DNA from: Ga0077527 sp964533495
Lineage (GTDB): Bacteria; Pseudomonadota; Gammaproteobacteria; Burkholderiales; SG8-41
NCBI GenBank assembly: GCA_964533495.1
Contig: CAZHJU010000001.1
Coordinates: 124,001 to 188,000 of the forward strand
Direction: 5' to 3'
DNA length: 64,000 bases
Within the stretch, counting starts at the first letter, position 1. Each line of letters begins with the position of its first letter. This document shows positions 1 to 9,301 of this stretch, in pieces. The notes beneath the pieces were generated by a model. That model ran no database searches and had not been told where the DNA came from. It saw nothing but the letters and a program-made list of their open reading frames with translations. Made by a program: the position numbers and the translations under genes.

Positions 1-95
1 GCCAGATGGTTTTCGACATCGGCCCTGCGCGCAGCCGGCAGGCGGCCGTCGACGTAGGCCTGCAGCTCGCTTTCGGTCACTGGGATTCCGCTCAT
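1..95 (-). CDS. anti-sigma factor, N-terminal fragment (cut by window edge)
   Basis: Only the first 31 codons are inside the window. They read MSGIPVTESELQAYVDGRLP and continue with an Arg/Ala-rich helix. This is the opening seen in many zinc-finger or membrane anti-sigma factors, where a short helix with the pattern ELxAYVDGxL precedes the sigma-binding domain. The ATG overlaps the TGA of the ECF sigma gene as ATGA, the usual translational coupling of a sigma/anti-sigma pair. The zinc motif and any membrane segment lie outside the window, so the call rests on the N-terminal pattern and the neighbour. Confidence 0.7.
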   Translation of the reverse strand, partial: MSGIPVTESELQAYVDGRLPAARRADVENHL

Positions 96-637
96 TTGAC
101 GACCTTCAGCGGCGCATTGCTGTCCGGCAGACCCTGCAGCAGCCGGCGCAGGCGTTCCCTGCCGCGCGACAGCCGCGACATCACGGTGCCGATGGGCACA
201 TCGAGCACATGCGCGGCCTCGTCATAGGTCATCTGCTCCAGTCCCACCAGCAGCAGCACGGCGCGCTGCTCTTCCGGCAGCGACTGCAGCGCCACGTCGA
301 GATCGCGGATTTCCAGCCGGTCGCCCGCCTGCGGCTGCGGCAAATCGGCGGCGGAAACGTCCAGCGGCACCGTCCTCGTGGCCGCGGCGCTGCGCACCTG
401 GTTGACGAATACGTTGTGCATGACGGTGAACAGCCAAGCCCGCAGGTCGCTGCCTTCGCGCCACAGCTCACGCTTGACCAGCGCCCGCTCCAGCGCATCC
501 TGCACCAGGTCATCGGCGGCGCTGGCATCCCCGGTCAGCGCCCGCGCATAACGGCGCAGGCGCGGGATGTACTGCATGGCCTGGGTAGCAAACATGTCGG
601 ATGCCGGTCGGGTCACCTGCTGTCGCCTCCTGAACAC
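92..637 (-). CDS. ECF-family RNA polymerase sigma factor
   Basis: The product is 181 residues, the normal size for an extracytoplasmic-function sigma factor. Region 2 (about residues 25-85) carries the helix with DDLVQDALERAL and the -10 recognition stretch LRAWLFTVMHNVF. Region 4 (about residues 115-170) has LPEEQRAVLLL followed by the helix-turn-helix YDEAAHVLDVPIGTVMSRLSRGRERL. There is no region 3, as expected for ECF factors. A shorter start at Met15 (MFATQAM) is possible, because the first 14 residues are Arg-rich and unlike the family. The gene is coupled by ATGA to the anti-sigma gene downstream and lies 14 bases after a flavoprotein gene. The signal it answers cannot be read from the sequence. 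Confidence 0.93.
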   Translation of the reverse strand: MFRRRQQVTRPASDMFATQAMQYIPRLRRYARALTGDASAADDLVQDALERALVKRELWREGSDLRAWLFTVMHNVFVNQVRSAAATRTVPLDVSAADLPQPQAGDRLEIRDLDVALQSLPEEQRAVLLLVGLEQMTYDEAAHVLDVPIGTVMSRLSRGRERLRRLLQGLPDSNAPLKVVK

Positions 638-651
638 CGGGCCGGGCCGGC

Positions 652-2064
652 TTATTCCCCGGCGCCTGCCGCGGCAGGCGCCGGAAACACGTGCTTCGTC
701 ATGCCCCAGCGCGCCGCCAGCGTTTCCACCGCATTGAGGATTTCCTCGGCGCGCGCCGGATGATTGTAAGCGGCCGACGCCAGCCGCGACAGGGCCTGCG
801 GGGTGCCGAACTCCATCCCCAGCAGGCCGATCAGCTCGCCGGCGCCGCGTCCGGCGATCTCGGCGCCCAGCGCGCGGCCGCTGTCGAGATCCGCGACCAG
901 GCGCAGGAATCCGCCATGTTCTCCGGCAGCCAGCGCCGCGGGGTTGAAATCAAACGAAGTGAAACCGGCCGCAGGTTCCAGGCCCTGCGTCTCCGCCTCG
1001 TCCTCGCCCAGGCCGACACGCGCCAGTTCCAGCGCGGAGTACAGCACCTGCGGCACCTGTTCGTCCCGGCGCGGTCGACTGCCGGGATCGAGGATGTCGG
1101 ACACCGCCACCGCGGCATCGGCCAGCGCATGGTTGGCGCTCATGCCGGGGTTCGCGACATCGCCGATGGCGTGAATGCCGGGCGCGGCGCGGTTGTATCC
1201 GTCGACGACGACATGACCCTGCGCGCCGGTCGCGATGCCGGCGCGCCCGAGGTCCAGCCCTTCCGTGCAGGGGCGGCGCCCGGTGCCGGCCAGCACCCAG
1301 TCGACGACGAGCCGGTCGCCGTCGCCCAGGGTCAGGATGACGCCGTCATCCGTCACCTCCGCAGCGCTGATGCGCCCCTGCAATCGCGGCGCAATCCCGG
1401 CACCGGCCAGCGCCTCGCGCAAAGCCGCCCGCGCCGGCACGCTGAATGCGGACGACGACAGCGGCTCGCGCCCGGTCAGCCAGGTCACGTCGAGACCGAG
1501 CTGGCGGAGGATGAACGCCATCTCCGTGCCGACCGCGCCGGAACCCAGCACCGCCACGCGCCGGCCCGGCGGCGGCGGCACATCGAACAGGTCGTCCGTC
1601 GTCAGGATCCGCCCCGGAACCCGCCGCAGCGGTTGCGGCAGCCAGGGCTGCGAACCGGTGGCAATGATGATGTGCCCGGCCCCGACCGGAGCATCGCCCA
1701 CGCACAGCGACCGCGGGCCGTCGAAACGCGCATGGCCGTGCAGGCGCACGATGCCCAACCGGCCGAGGTAATCGGCATAACTGTCGCGCACCGTGTCGAC
1801 GATTCGCCGCTGGTGACGCCAGGCCTGCGGAAAATCGGCGGACAGGGTGCCGCCGATGCCGCGTTCCGGATACGCCGTTGCATCGGCGATGACGCAGGCG
1901 CTGTGGTACCAGGCCTTTTTCGGCACGCAGCCGCGGTTGAGGCAGGTGCCGCCCCAGCTGCTTTTCTCGATGATCGCCACCTTCAGGCCGCGCAGGGCCG
2001 CCAGCACCGCCGCGCGGTAGCCGCCGGGGCCGGAACCGATGATCGCCAGATCCAGCGCCGGCAT
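652..2064 (-). CDS. dihydrolipoamide dehydrogenase-like pyridine nucleotide-disulfide oxidoreductase
   Basis: The 470-residue product has the full class I layout. An FAD Rossmann motif GSGPGG lies at residues 10-15. The redox-active disulfide is Cys41/Cys46 in GGTCLNRGCVPKK. A second nucleotide motif, VAVLGSGAVGTEMA, lies near residue 180. An FAD-contacting GDVANPGMSANHAL stretch follows, and the C-terminal dimerisation domain has the His-Pro/Glu pair HPARAEE. The start at 2064 is preferred because it begins MPALDLAIIGSGPGG; an upstream start at 2112 would overlap the preceding gene. It lies 4 bases after the TPR gene and just before the sigma factor. The aceE-aceF operon in this window has no lpd of its own, but nothing shows that this protein serves it. 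Mercuric reductase or a thiol-disulfide reductase of the same fold are alternatives. Confidence 0.87.
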   Translation of the reverse strand: MPALDLAIIGSGPGGYRAAVLAALRGLKVAIIEKSSWGGTCLNRGCVPKKAWYHSACVIADATAYPERGIGGTLSADFPQAWRHQRRIVDTVRDSYADYLGRLGIVRLHGHARFDGPRSLCVGDAPVGAGHIIIATGSQPWLPQPLRRVPGRILTTDDLFDVPPPPGRRVAVLGSGAVGTEMAFILRQLGLDVTWLTGREPLSSSAFSVPARAALREALAGAGIAPRLQGRISAAEVTDDGVILTLGDGDRLVVDWVLAGTGRRPCTEGLDLGRAGIATGAQGHVVVDGYNRAAPGIHAIGDVANPGMSANHALADAAVAVSDILDPGSRPRRDEQVPQVLYSALELARVGLGEDEAETQGLEPAAGFTSFDFNPAALAAGEHGGFLRLVADLDSGRALGAEIAGRGAGELIGLLGMEFGTPQALSRLASAAYNHPARAEEILNAVETLAARWGMTKHVFPAPAAAGAGE

Positions 2065-2068
2065 GTCC

Positions 2069-3997
2069 CTACACCCGCCCCGCCACCAGCGCCCGCAGTT
2101 TTTCCGCGGCATGGGCGATCAGTTTCGGCCAATCCGTCAATTCCGGCGCGGACACGATTTCCACCGACGGATACCACAGGCAGCGGTGGTCGCCGCCATG
2201 CGCCCAGTAATGAAACGGCGCCCGTTCCCCGGGGTACAACAGCCAGACCGGTTTGCCCAACGCGGCGGCAAGGTGCGCACTGACATTGCTGGTGGTGATC
2301 AACAGGTCACTGGCCTCGATAATGGCAAGAACCTCGTCAAGGTCATTGTAGTAATCGACATCGTCAACATGCAGGATCTCGACACCCAGATGTTGCGCCG
2401 CCCGGTTTCGCTCGTCCACGGTGTCGCCATACTGGACATCCACCCACCGGATACCCGGAACCTGCAGCAATGGCGCCAGTTGCTCCAGAAACAGATTCTT
2501 GCTGCGTCCACGCCAATCCGTGCGTCGCGTACGCCAGGACAAAGCGACACGGCAGTCCCCGCCCAGAATCTTGCGGTAGCCATCGACACGCTGCGGTAAC
2601 GCGCTCAGTATCCGTCGCGGCTGCCGGGAAAAACTCTGGATATCCCGGCGAAACCAGCGCGGCAGTGAGCCGGCCAGCACGGCGGCCGACCTCGACGTGA
2701 GCGCCGGCAACGGAGGATCCGACAATTCAACAAACGTCAGGGAAGGAAAAGACCGCCGGTACGCGGCGATCAGGCGGCGATCGACTTCGCAGACGAACGG
2801 CGGCCCGGCGGCCTCCAGTTCCGGCAGAAGTGTCGAAAACAGGATTTGATCGCCGATACCCTGTTCCGCCCATACGGCCAATCCATCAGGAACGTCATGC
2901 CCCGGTCCGCGCCAGTGCCGGACGCCATCGAACCGGACCACCGAATCCGGATGGGTCCGCAGATTCATGCGCTGGCCCGGAATTGCAAGGCGTGATTCAT
3001 ATCCATCCCAGGCTTGGGAAAAGTTCCGGCGAAACAAGCGCAATAGCGCCAGATTATGGATTGCCTCCTGATACCCGGGCCTTGCTTCCAGCGCCTTCGC
3101 AAACCAATTTTCGGCTTTTTCATCCTCGCCGGCGCGCTGCAGCGCCATTCCCAATCCGTTGCAGGCGGATGCATCAAGCGGCTGGGCTGCAAGCGCCGCC
3201 GCGAATTCTGACTGCGCCTCCTGTATCCGCCCCTGCTCCAGCAAGGCATTGCCCAGGTTGACGCGCGCGTCGACGAATGCCGGAGCCAGGGCCAGGGCCC
3301 GGCGGAAGCTCTCCAACGATTCCTCGATGCCGCCGGCCTGCAACAGCGCATTGCCGCGATTGTTCCAGGCATCGGCATGATCAGGAGCATGCCGCAACAC
3401 CTTATCGAAACTGTCGACCGCCTCCCGAAAACGGCTCAACGCCATGAGGGCATTGCCGCGGTTGTAATGCAGCATCGGCACATCCGGCCTCAGTTGCAGC
3501 GCCCGGTCGAAACTGTCCAATGCCTCCGCATGACGGCCAAGCTCCTGCAGGGCATTGCCGCGGTTGCACAGGATTTCCGGCTGGTCGGGCCTGAGCATCA
3601 ACGACTCATCGTAACTGCGCAGCGCGTCCTCGCAACGCCCCAGCCGTCTGTGGGCATTGCCGAGCCCGAACAACGCCTGCGCATCCCCCGGCGCCAGCGA
3701 CAGGGCACGCTCGAAAAAAGCGGCGGCATCTCCCGGCGACCCGGATTCGAGGCGCAACTGGCCGAGCAGCAGGTGCGCTTCAGGGTTTCGCGGGTCGGCG
3801 GCCAGCGCCGCGTTCGCCCAGTACTCGGCTTCGGCATAGGCTCCGGCCTCGGCCCGGATCAATCCCAGCAGGCAGCATGCGGCCGCATCGCCGGGCTTCG
3901 CTGCGATTCGGCGACGCAGCAGAACTTCGGCCTCGCCGGAACGGCCCTGCATCCGCAGCTTGCGCGCACGCTCGACACCATCATTTCGCCCTGACAT
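2069..3997 (-). CDS. TPR-repeat protein with C-terminal glycosyltransferase (GT9/heptosyltransferase-like) domain
   Basis: The product is 642 residues. The first about 310 residues are at least eight 34-residue tetratricopeptide repeats, several sharing YNRGNALMALSRF-type cores. The last about 300 residues resemble the GT-B domain fused to TPRs in many bacterial proteins, with WAEQGIGDQILFSTLLPEL near residue 375 and a C-terminal nucleotide-sugar half containing TTSNVSAHLAAALGKPVWLL. The same EQGIGD and N-x-x-HLAAA..GKP signatures occur in the protein at 11320-13302, so the two are paralogues. The acceptor is not known; TPRs usually present a protein substrate. The gene ends 4 bases before the flavoprotein start and begins 19 bases after mgtE. 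Confidence 0.85.
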   Translation of the reverse strand: MSGRNDGVERARKLRMQGRSGEAEVLLRRRIAAKPGDAAACCLLGLIRAEAGAYAEAEYWANAALAADPRNPEAHLLLGQLRLESGSPGDAAAFFERALSLAPGDAQALFGLGNAHRRLGRCEDALRSYDESLMLRPDQPEILCNRGNALQELGRHAEALDSFDRALQLRPDVPMLHYNRGNALMALSRFREAVDSFDKVLRHAPDHADAWNNRGNALLQAGGIEESLESFRRALALAPAFVDARVNLGNALLEQGRIQEAQSEFAAALAAQPLDASACNGLGMALQRAGEDEKAENWFAKALEARPGYQEAIHNLALLRLFRRNFSQAWDGYESRLAIPGQRMNLRTHPDSVVRFDGVRHWRGPGHDVPDGLAVWAEQGIGDQILFSTLLPELEAAGPPFVCEVDRRLIAAYRRSFPSLTFVELSDPPLPALTSRSAAVLAGSLPRWFRRDIQSFSRQPRRILSALPQRVDGYRKILGGDCRVALSWRTRRTDWRGRSKNLFLEQLAPLLQVPGIRWVDVQYGDTVDERNRAAQHLGVEILHVDDVDYYNDLDEVLAIIEASDLLITTSNVSAHLAAALGKPVWLLYPGERAPFHYWAHGGDHRCLWYPSVEIVSAPELTDWPKLIAHAAEKLRALVAGRV

Positions 3998-4016
3998 GAC
4001 CGGTCCTTGCGCCCGC

Positions 4017-5501
4017 TTACACCAGGAACAGCGTCGCCAATCCGAGAAAAATGAAAAATCCGCCGCTGTCGGTGATGGCGGTGATCATTACGCTCGAACC
4101 GATGGCCGGATCGCGGCCCAGTTTGTCCATGAACAGCGGGATCGCCACGCCCATGACCGCCGCCAGCAGCAGGTTGAGCACCATGGCGCCGGTCATCACC
4201 AGGCCAAGCTGCCAGCTGTGGTAGATCAGGAACGCAAACAGGCCCACCACGCTGCCCCAGAGCAGGCCGTTGAGCAGGGACACACTGATCTCCTTCAGGA
4301 ACAGCTGGCGCGCGCTGGTGCGCGTGATCTGGCCCAACGCCAGCGCGCGCACGATCATGGTGATGGTCTGGTTGCCCGAATTGCCGCCGATGCCGGCGAC
4401 GATGGGCATCAGCGCCGCCAGCGCCACCAGCTGCGCGATCGAATGCTCGAACACGCCGATCACGCGTGAGGCGATGAAGGCCGTCACCAGGTTGACCGCC
4501 AGCCAGGTCCAGCGGTTGCGCACGCTGCTCCAGACCGAGGCGAACAGGTCCTCCTCCTCCTTCAGGCCGCCGGCGGAGAGGATCTCGCTGTCCTTCGCTT
4601 CGCGGATGTAGTCCACCACCGCGTTGATCGTCAGCCTTCCGACCAGGTGTCCCTGGCCGTCGACCACCGGCGCCGACACCAGCTCGTAACGGTCGAAGGC
4701 GCTGGCGGCCTCACGGGCATCCTGCCCGGAATGGAAACTGCGGAAATCGCGGACCATCACGTCGCCCACCAGCATGTCGGGATCGGCCACCAGCAGGCGG
4801 TTGACCGGCAGCAGGCCGCGCAGGGTTTCATCACGGTCGACGACGAACAGCTGGTCGGTATGATCCGGCAGGTCGGTCAGTCGCCGCAGATAGCGCAGCA
4901 CCACTTCCAGCGTGACATCCTCGCGCACCTCGATCATGTCGAAGTCCATCAGCGCGCCGACCGCATCCCCGGGATAGGACATCGCCGCGCGCAATTGCTC
5001 GCGCTCCTCCGTCGACAGCCCCTTGAACACGTCGAGGATGACTTCCCGCGGCAGGTCCGGCGCGAGGTCCGCGATCTCGTCGGTTTCGAGCTGCCCGGTC
5101 GCGGCCACCAGCTCGCCCTCGTCCATGTGCGCGATCAGCGATTCGCGCACCGCATCCGACACCTCGAGCAGGATCTCGCCGTCGCGTTCGGCCTTGACCA
5201 GGTCCCAGACCACCAGGCGCTGGTCGCGCGGCAACGCCTCGAGGATGTAGGCGATGTCCGCGGAGTGCATGCGCTCGAGCAGCTGCTGCAGCTCGGCAAG
5301 ATGCTGGCGGTGGACCAGCGTCTCCACCAGCTCCTGGCGCGGGCTGTCCCGGCCCTGCATCAGGTTCTCGACCAGCTCGTGACGATGCAGCAGATCGAGC
5401 ACCTGCTCGAGCTGCGCCGCGACATCTGGATGGTTTGCCTGCCTGTCGGCCACCTGCGATTCCGGAGAAAAGTGGACGGGATCGGTCGAATCTGCGGCCA
5501 C
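4017..5501 (-). CDS. mgtE: magnesium transporter MgtE
   Basis: The 494-residue inner-membrane protein has the MgtE order. An N-terminal superhelical domain (about residues 30-165) contains the ADIAYILEALP and LDVFKGLSTEEREQ helices. A CBS pair (about 170-300) includes VVDRDETLRGLLPVNRLL and the SAPVVDGQGHLVGRLTI strand. A C-terminal five-helix pore (about 330-494) has GIGGNSGNQTITMIVRALALGQI, the conserved Mg2+-pore helix. The family is a homodimeric Mg2+ channel gated by intracellular Mg2+ through the CBS and N domains. It is divergent from the SPINDLY-like gene across a 126-bp gap that holds a 14-bp palindrome. Confidence 0.95.
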   Translation of the reverse strand: MAADSTDPVHFSPESQVADRQANHPDVAAQLEQVLDLLHRHELVENLMQGRDSPRQELVETLVHRQHLAELQQLLERMHSADIAYILEALPRDQRLVVWDLVKAERDGEILLEVSDAVRESLIAHMDEGELVAATGQLETDEIADLAPDLPREVILDVFKGLSTEEREQLRAAMSYPGDAVGALMDFDMIEVREDVTLEVVLRYLRRLTDLPDHTDQLFVVDRDETLRGLLPVNRLLVADPDMLVGDVMVRDFRSFHSGQDAREAASAFDRYELVSAPVVDGQGHLVGRLTINAVVDYIREAKDSEILSAGGLKEEEDLFASVWSSVRNRWTWLAVNLVTAFIASRVIGVFEHSIAQLVALAALMPIVAGIGGNSGNQTITMIVRALALGQITRTSARQLFLKEISVSLLNGLLWGSVVGLFAFLIYHSWQLGLVMTGAMVLNLLLAAVMGVAIPLFMDKLGRDPAIGSSVMITAITDSGGFFIFLGLATLFLV

Positions 5502-5583
5502 ATTCTAGGTAGATCATGCTGCAGTGTCCAAGCATTCCTGCCCGCGGCCGCGGCGCAGACAGCCTCTGCGGAAAAAGGTATCT

Positions 5584-5597
5584 TCGGCCTAGGCCGA
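5584..5597. promoter_or_regulatory. 14-bp perfect palindrome in the mgtE / SPINDLY-like divergent gap
   Basis: TCGGCCTAGGCCGA is perfectly self-complementary. It lies in the 126-bp region between the two start codons, 30 bp before the + strand gene and about 83 bp from mgtE. A dimeric repressor could bind here. With this base composition a palindrome of this length could also arise by chance, and no regulator is identified. Confidence 0.3.
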
Positions 5598-5627
5598 TTC
5601 CGGCATTCCATTCCGACCAGAACGCTC

Positions 5628-8096
5628 ATGTCCGCATCACTGAACAACCGGCTGAACAAGGCGCGCCGGCACCTGCACGACGGCGATGTCGCCGCGGCCC
5701 TCGCGCTGTGCTCCGAAGTGCTGGCGAAGGCGCCGCACAACCCGGACGCGCTGATGCTGCGCGGCATCGCCGCCCTGATGAACCAGCGGCCCGCCGAAGC
5801 GGCCGCGGATTTCCGCCAGGCACTGGCGGCGATGCCCGGCGACGGCGCGCTGCTCGAATACCTCGGCCTCGCGCTGCTGACCCTCGGCAACCACGCGGAG
5901 GCGGAACAGGCGCTGCAGCGCGCCTGCGCGCTGACCGGCGCGCCGGCCTCGGCGTGGATGCGGCTCGGGCTGGCGCAGTTGCACGGGGGCCGCGCCGGCG
6001 AAGCGGTCGCCGCGCTGCGGCAGGCCCTGCAGCGGGCGCCGGGGCAACCGGACTGCCTGCTGAATCTCGGCCAGGCACTGGCGGCTGCCGGCGATCGCGC
6101 CGCCGCGGCGGCACAGTTCGAAGCGCTGCTGCAGTCGGTGCCCGGCCATCCCGATGCGCTGTTCAACCTCGGCGTGCTCGAACTCGAAGCCGGCAACCAC
6201 GACGCCGCGCGCCGGCGTTTCGAAGCGGCGCTGTCGCGGGATCAGGGGCACGGCGATGCGCGGGTCAATCTCGCGGTGGTCCTCGAGCGGCAGGGCGACA
6301 CAGAGGCGGCGGCGCGGCAACTGGAACAGGCATTGGCCCTGGCGCCGGCGCATCCCCATGCCCATGGCGGGCTGGGCCGGCTGCGGCTGATGCAGGGCCG
6401 GCATGCCGAGGCCCGCCGCCATTTCGAGGCGGCGCTCGCGGCGCTGCCGGGAATGCCGGCGGCGTTGGAAGGTTTGGGCGCCGTGTCGCGCCTGCAGGGC
6501 CGCCATGCCGAAGCGGCGCACTGGTACGGCCTGCTGCTGGAACAGGATCCCGATGACGCCGCGGCCTGGTCGCAGCGCGCCGACAGCCTGCTGCAGATCG
6601 GCAGGCTCGACGAGGTCGCGACAGCCGCGGAACGCGCCCTCGCGCTGGATCCGGCGCGCGCGCAGGCCTATGCCGTGCTCGCCCAGCGCAAGATCGTGCT
6701 CGGCGAACTTGGTCCCGCGGTGGAACTCCTCGAACAGGGGGTGGAACGCACGGACGACGCCGTGCTGCTGGGCCTGCTCACCCATCAGTCGCGGCATATC
6801 TGCGACTGGGCGCGCTGGCGCCGCAACTGGGCGCGGCTGGCGCCCCGCCTCGCCGGCGACGAGGACTGCGGCAGCCCCTTCTCGCTGCTCTGCGAGGACG
6901 TCGATGCCACATTGTTGGTGGATTACACGCGGCGCTGGGCGCGCCGGCGCTTCGGCACCCTGGCGGCGCCAGCACCCGCGCCACACCGCCTCGAACCCGG
7001 CGCGCGGCTGCGCATCGGCTACCTGTCGGCGGATTTCCAGGAACACCCGGCGGCCTACCTGATCACGGAAATGCTGGAACACCACGACCGCGGCCGCTTC
7101 GAAATCTTCGCCTACTCCTATGGCCCGGCCAGCAACGGCGTCATGCGCCGGCGCATCGTTGCCGCGGTCGATCATTTCATCGACATCGCCCGGGACACCG
7201 ACGACGCGGCGGTTGCGCGCATCCGCGGGGACGCCATCGACATCCTGATCGACCTCAAGGGTTACACCGTGGCCGACCGCCTCGAGATCATGGCGCAGCG
7301 CCCGAGCCCGCTGCAGCTCACCTGGCTCGGATATCCCGGCACCACCGGCACCGATTTCATCGACGGCATCATCGCCGACCCGCAGATCGTCCGCCTCGGC
7401 GAGGAAACGGGCTGCTCGGAGCGTGTGCTGCGCATGCCGCACTGCTACCAGCCGACGGATCGCCGGCGGACGATCGCCGAACCGCTGGCGCGACGGGACT
7501 ACGGCCTGCCGGAAACAGCGCCGGTGCTCTGCTGCTTCAACCAGACCTTCAAGATCACGCCGGAAGTGTTCGCCGTGTGGATGCGCCTGCTCGCGGCCCT
7601 GCCCGGCAGCGTGCTGTGGCTGGTCGACGCCAACCACTGGGCCACCGCCAACCTGCGCGCTGCCGCGCAGGCGGCCGGCATCGATCCGCAACGCCTGGTC
7701 TTCGCGCCGCGCAAGCCGCTGGCCGAACATCTCGCGCGCTACCGCGTCGCCGACCTCGCGCTGGACAGTTTTCCCTACACCTCGCACACCACCGCCAGCG
7801 ACGCGCTGTGGTGCGGCTGCCCGCTGGTCGCGTTGCGCGGCGACACCTTCCCGGCGCGGGTATCCGCGAGCATCCTCACCGCCGCCGGACTGCCGGATCT
7901 CGTGACCGATACCCTCGCTGATTACGAGCGGAAAATCCTCGAACTCGCCGGCGACCGCGAGGCCCTGGAAAAAGTGCGCGCGCGGGTGCAGGCGGCCCGC
8001 GGGCAGTCATCGCTGTTCGACACCGAGGCCTTCACCCGGGATTTCGAGCAACTGCTGCTCGACCAGCAGGTCGCGATCACCGGCACGCGCGCATAA
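5628..8096 (+). CDS. SPINDLY/O-GlcNAc transferase-like TPR glycosyltransferase (GT41)
   Basis: The product is 822 residues. It begins MSASLNNRLNKARRHL and has about ten TPRs over residues 1-390. The C-terminal GT41 domain (about 440-815) is clear. It has the N-lobe motif RIGYLSADFQEHPAAYL with the conserved His, the linker motif LQLTWLGYPGTTGTDFIDGIIAD, and the UDP-sugar-binding lobe with LDSFPYTSHTTASDALWCGCP followed by a Thr/Pro-Arg stretch. The family transfers a sugar (GlcNAc, fucose, glucose) to Ser/Thr of proteins held by the TPRs, in the cytoplasm. Longer upstream starts exist but run through mgtE, so the ATG at 5628 is preferred. The porin pair lies downstream in opposite orientation, beyond a shared terminator. 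Confidence 0.93.
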   Translation: MSASLNNRLNKARRHLHDGDVAAALALCSEVLAKAPHNPDALMLRGIAALMNQRPAEAAADFRQALAAMPGDGALLEYLGLALLTLGNHAEAEQALQRACALTGAPASAWMRLGLAQLHGGRAGEAVAALRQALQRAPGQPDCLLNLGQALAAAGDRAAAAAQFEALLQSVPGHPDALFNLGVLELEAGNHDAARRRFEAALSRDQGHGDARVNLAVVLERQGDTEAAARQLEQALALAPAHPHAHGGLGRLRLMQGRHAEARRHFEAALAALPGMPAALEGLGAVSRLQGRHAEAAHWYGLLLEQDPDDAAAWSQRADSLLQIGRLDEVATAAERALALDPARAQAYAVLAQRKIVLGELGPAVELLEQGVERTDDAVLLGLLTHQSRHICDWARWRRNWARLAPRLAGDEDCGSPFSLLCEDVDATLLVDYTRRWARRRFGTLAAPAPAPHRLEPGARLRIGYLSADFQEHPAAYLITEMLEHHDRGRFEIFAYSYGPASNGVMRRRIVAAVDHFIDIARDTDDAAVARIRGDAIDILIDLKGYTVADRLEIMAQRPSPLQLTWLGYPGTTGTDFIDGIIADPQIVRLGEETGCSERVLRMPHCYQPTDRRRTIAEPLARRDYGLPETAPVLCCFNQTFKITPEVFAVWMRLLAALPGSVLWLVDANHWATANLRAAAQAAGIDPQRLVFAPRKPLAEHLARYRVADLALDSFPYTSHTTASDALWCGCPLVALRGDTFPARVSASILTAAGLPDLVTDTLADYERKILELAGDREALEKVRARVQAARGQSSLFDTEAFTRDFEQLLLDQQVAITGTRA

Positions 8097-8124
8097 AAAA
8101 ACGGGCGCCGAAGCGCCCGTTTCG
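8097..8124. terminator. bidirectional intrinsic terminator between the GT41 gene and porin 1
   Basis: An 8-bp stem, ACGGGCGC (8101-8108), a CGAA tetraloop and GCGCCCGT (8113-8120) is flanked by an A-run before and T-rich bases after. It can end transcription of the + strand glycosyltransferase and, read on the minus strand (GC stem then TTTTTT), of porin 1, whose stop is at 8159. A near-identical hairpin sits at the same place after porin 2, so it was copied with the porin gene. Confidence 0.85.
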
Positions 8125-8158
8125 AGTTTCCGCCTGCGCGGAAAGTAATGCGTGATGC

Positions 8159-9301
8159 TTAGAAGCGGTGGCCGAGGTTGAACACCACGCCATGGTTCTT
8201 CGAACCCACGTTGGCTACACCGAGGCCGTTGAGGTTGTAGATGCCGAAACGGTCGTTCTTCAGGTGGGTGTAGCCCACGCCGGCGAAGGTCCGCTTCGAC
8301 AGGTCATGCACATACTTGATCTGCCACAGTTTCGCACCGGTATCGCTCCCGGCTCCCGGGTTATTGACGCCTGCTGCGCCTCCGCCCAAGGTCGCGCCCG
8401 CCGTGCCCTTCGTATCACCCGCGCGGGTGTAGGCGAAATGCACGTTGTGCGGACCCGCAACTTTCCACTCGGCGCCGATGTGCCAGTTGTTGCGCTTGAC
8501 ACTGGTGGCCGGAGCGGGGTCGCCATCCAACTTGGAGTATGCGCCGCCCAGCTTCACGCTGCCCAGCTGGTAGGACGCGCTGATATGCCAGCCATCCGCA
8601 TCCCCGCCGCCGGCATAGGTCTTGTCGTTGTTGGCATAGCCCAAGCCGAGGGCCAGCGGACCTTGGCGATACGTGCCGGCAAGCGACACGTTGCGCTGCT
8701 TGGCCGTCGGCGCAGCCGCCGGAAGAACCGTGGAGGTGTTGGTCGAGGTCACGGAAACCATGGCCTGGAAGCCGCCAAAGTTCGGGCTGTCGTAGTTGAT
8801 CGAATTCTGCTGGCGGCGGGCAAATGCGTTCGGGGTGGCACCGATTGCGAGGGTGCCCGGGCCGCCGTGCATCAGGTGGGTGGTACCGAAAGCACCCGTG
8901 TCGCGGGCGCCGGTGTTGCCGACGCGCGAGCGCTTGTACGGGTTGTCCCACAGGCCGATGAAGAAGTTGCCGAAGCTGCCCTTCAGGCCCAGCGCGCTGT
9001 TGCGCGAGCAGAAGCCCTGCGGACCTTGGCCGCGGATGTCCGCGGTGGAGGCGCACTGGAACCAGACCGACATGCCACCGCCCAGTTTCTCTTCACCCTT
9101 GAAACCGATTTCCGAGCCCGGGGACTGCAGGAAGTCGGGATTGGCCGGATCAGCACCACCGACGTTGTTCGAACCCTGGTTGATGAAGCCGTATTCCATA
9201 TACATGTTGCCGAACACCTGCACGGTGCTGCCTTGCGCCAGCGCAGCGGCCGGAGCGGCGAGCGCGCCGGCAACTGCGACTGCGATCAGTTTCTTCTGCA
9301 T
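8159..9301 (-). CDS. outer-membrane general porin, copy 1
   Basis: The 380-residue product has a classical signal peptide, MQKKLIAVAVAGALAAPAAALAQ, cleaved near residue 22. It then has alternating beta strands of the Gram-negative porin family, with the FGNMYMEYGF first strand, SEIGFKGEEKLGGGMSVWFQ, and the loop-3 region FIGLWDNPYKRSRVGNTG. It ends GVVFNLGHRF, with the terminal Phe needed for BAM recognition. The start at 9301 is preferred because it begins the signal peptide and has a good ribosome-binding site (AGAGGAGA, about 7 bp upstream); upstream codons on the same frame are leader. It forms a 16-strand trimeric channel for small solutes. Copy 2 lies directly upstream on the same strand and shares long identical blocks with it. 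Confidence 0.95.
   Translation of the reverse strand: MQKKLIAVAVAGALAAPAAALAQGSTVQVFGNMYMEYGFINQGSNNVGGADPANPDFLQSPGSEIGFKGEEKLGGGMSVWFQCASTADIRGQGPQGFCSRNSALGLKGSFGNFFIGLWDNPYKRSRVGNTGARDTGAFGTTHLMHGGPGTLAIGATPNAFARRQQNSINYDSPNFGGFQAMVSVTSTNTSTVLPAAAPTAKQRNVSLAGTYRQGPLALGLGYANNDKTYAGGGDADGWHISASYQLGSVKLGGAYSKLDGDPAPATSVKRNNWHIGAEWKVAGPHNVHFAYTRAGDTKGTAGATLGGGAAGVNNPGAGSDTGAKLWQIKYVHDLSKRTFAGVGYTHLKNDRFGIYNLNGLGVANVGSKNHGVVFNLGHRF

Noticed and set aside
691..2283. 530-codon plus-strand frame opposite the flavoprotein gene
   Set aside because: Shadow of a clear flavoprotein disulfide reductase with catalytic Cys pair on the other strand.
5637..7787. Long minus-strand frame opposite the GT41 gene
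   Set aside because: Antisense of repeated TPR codons; no start, no motif.
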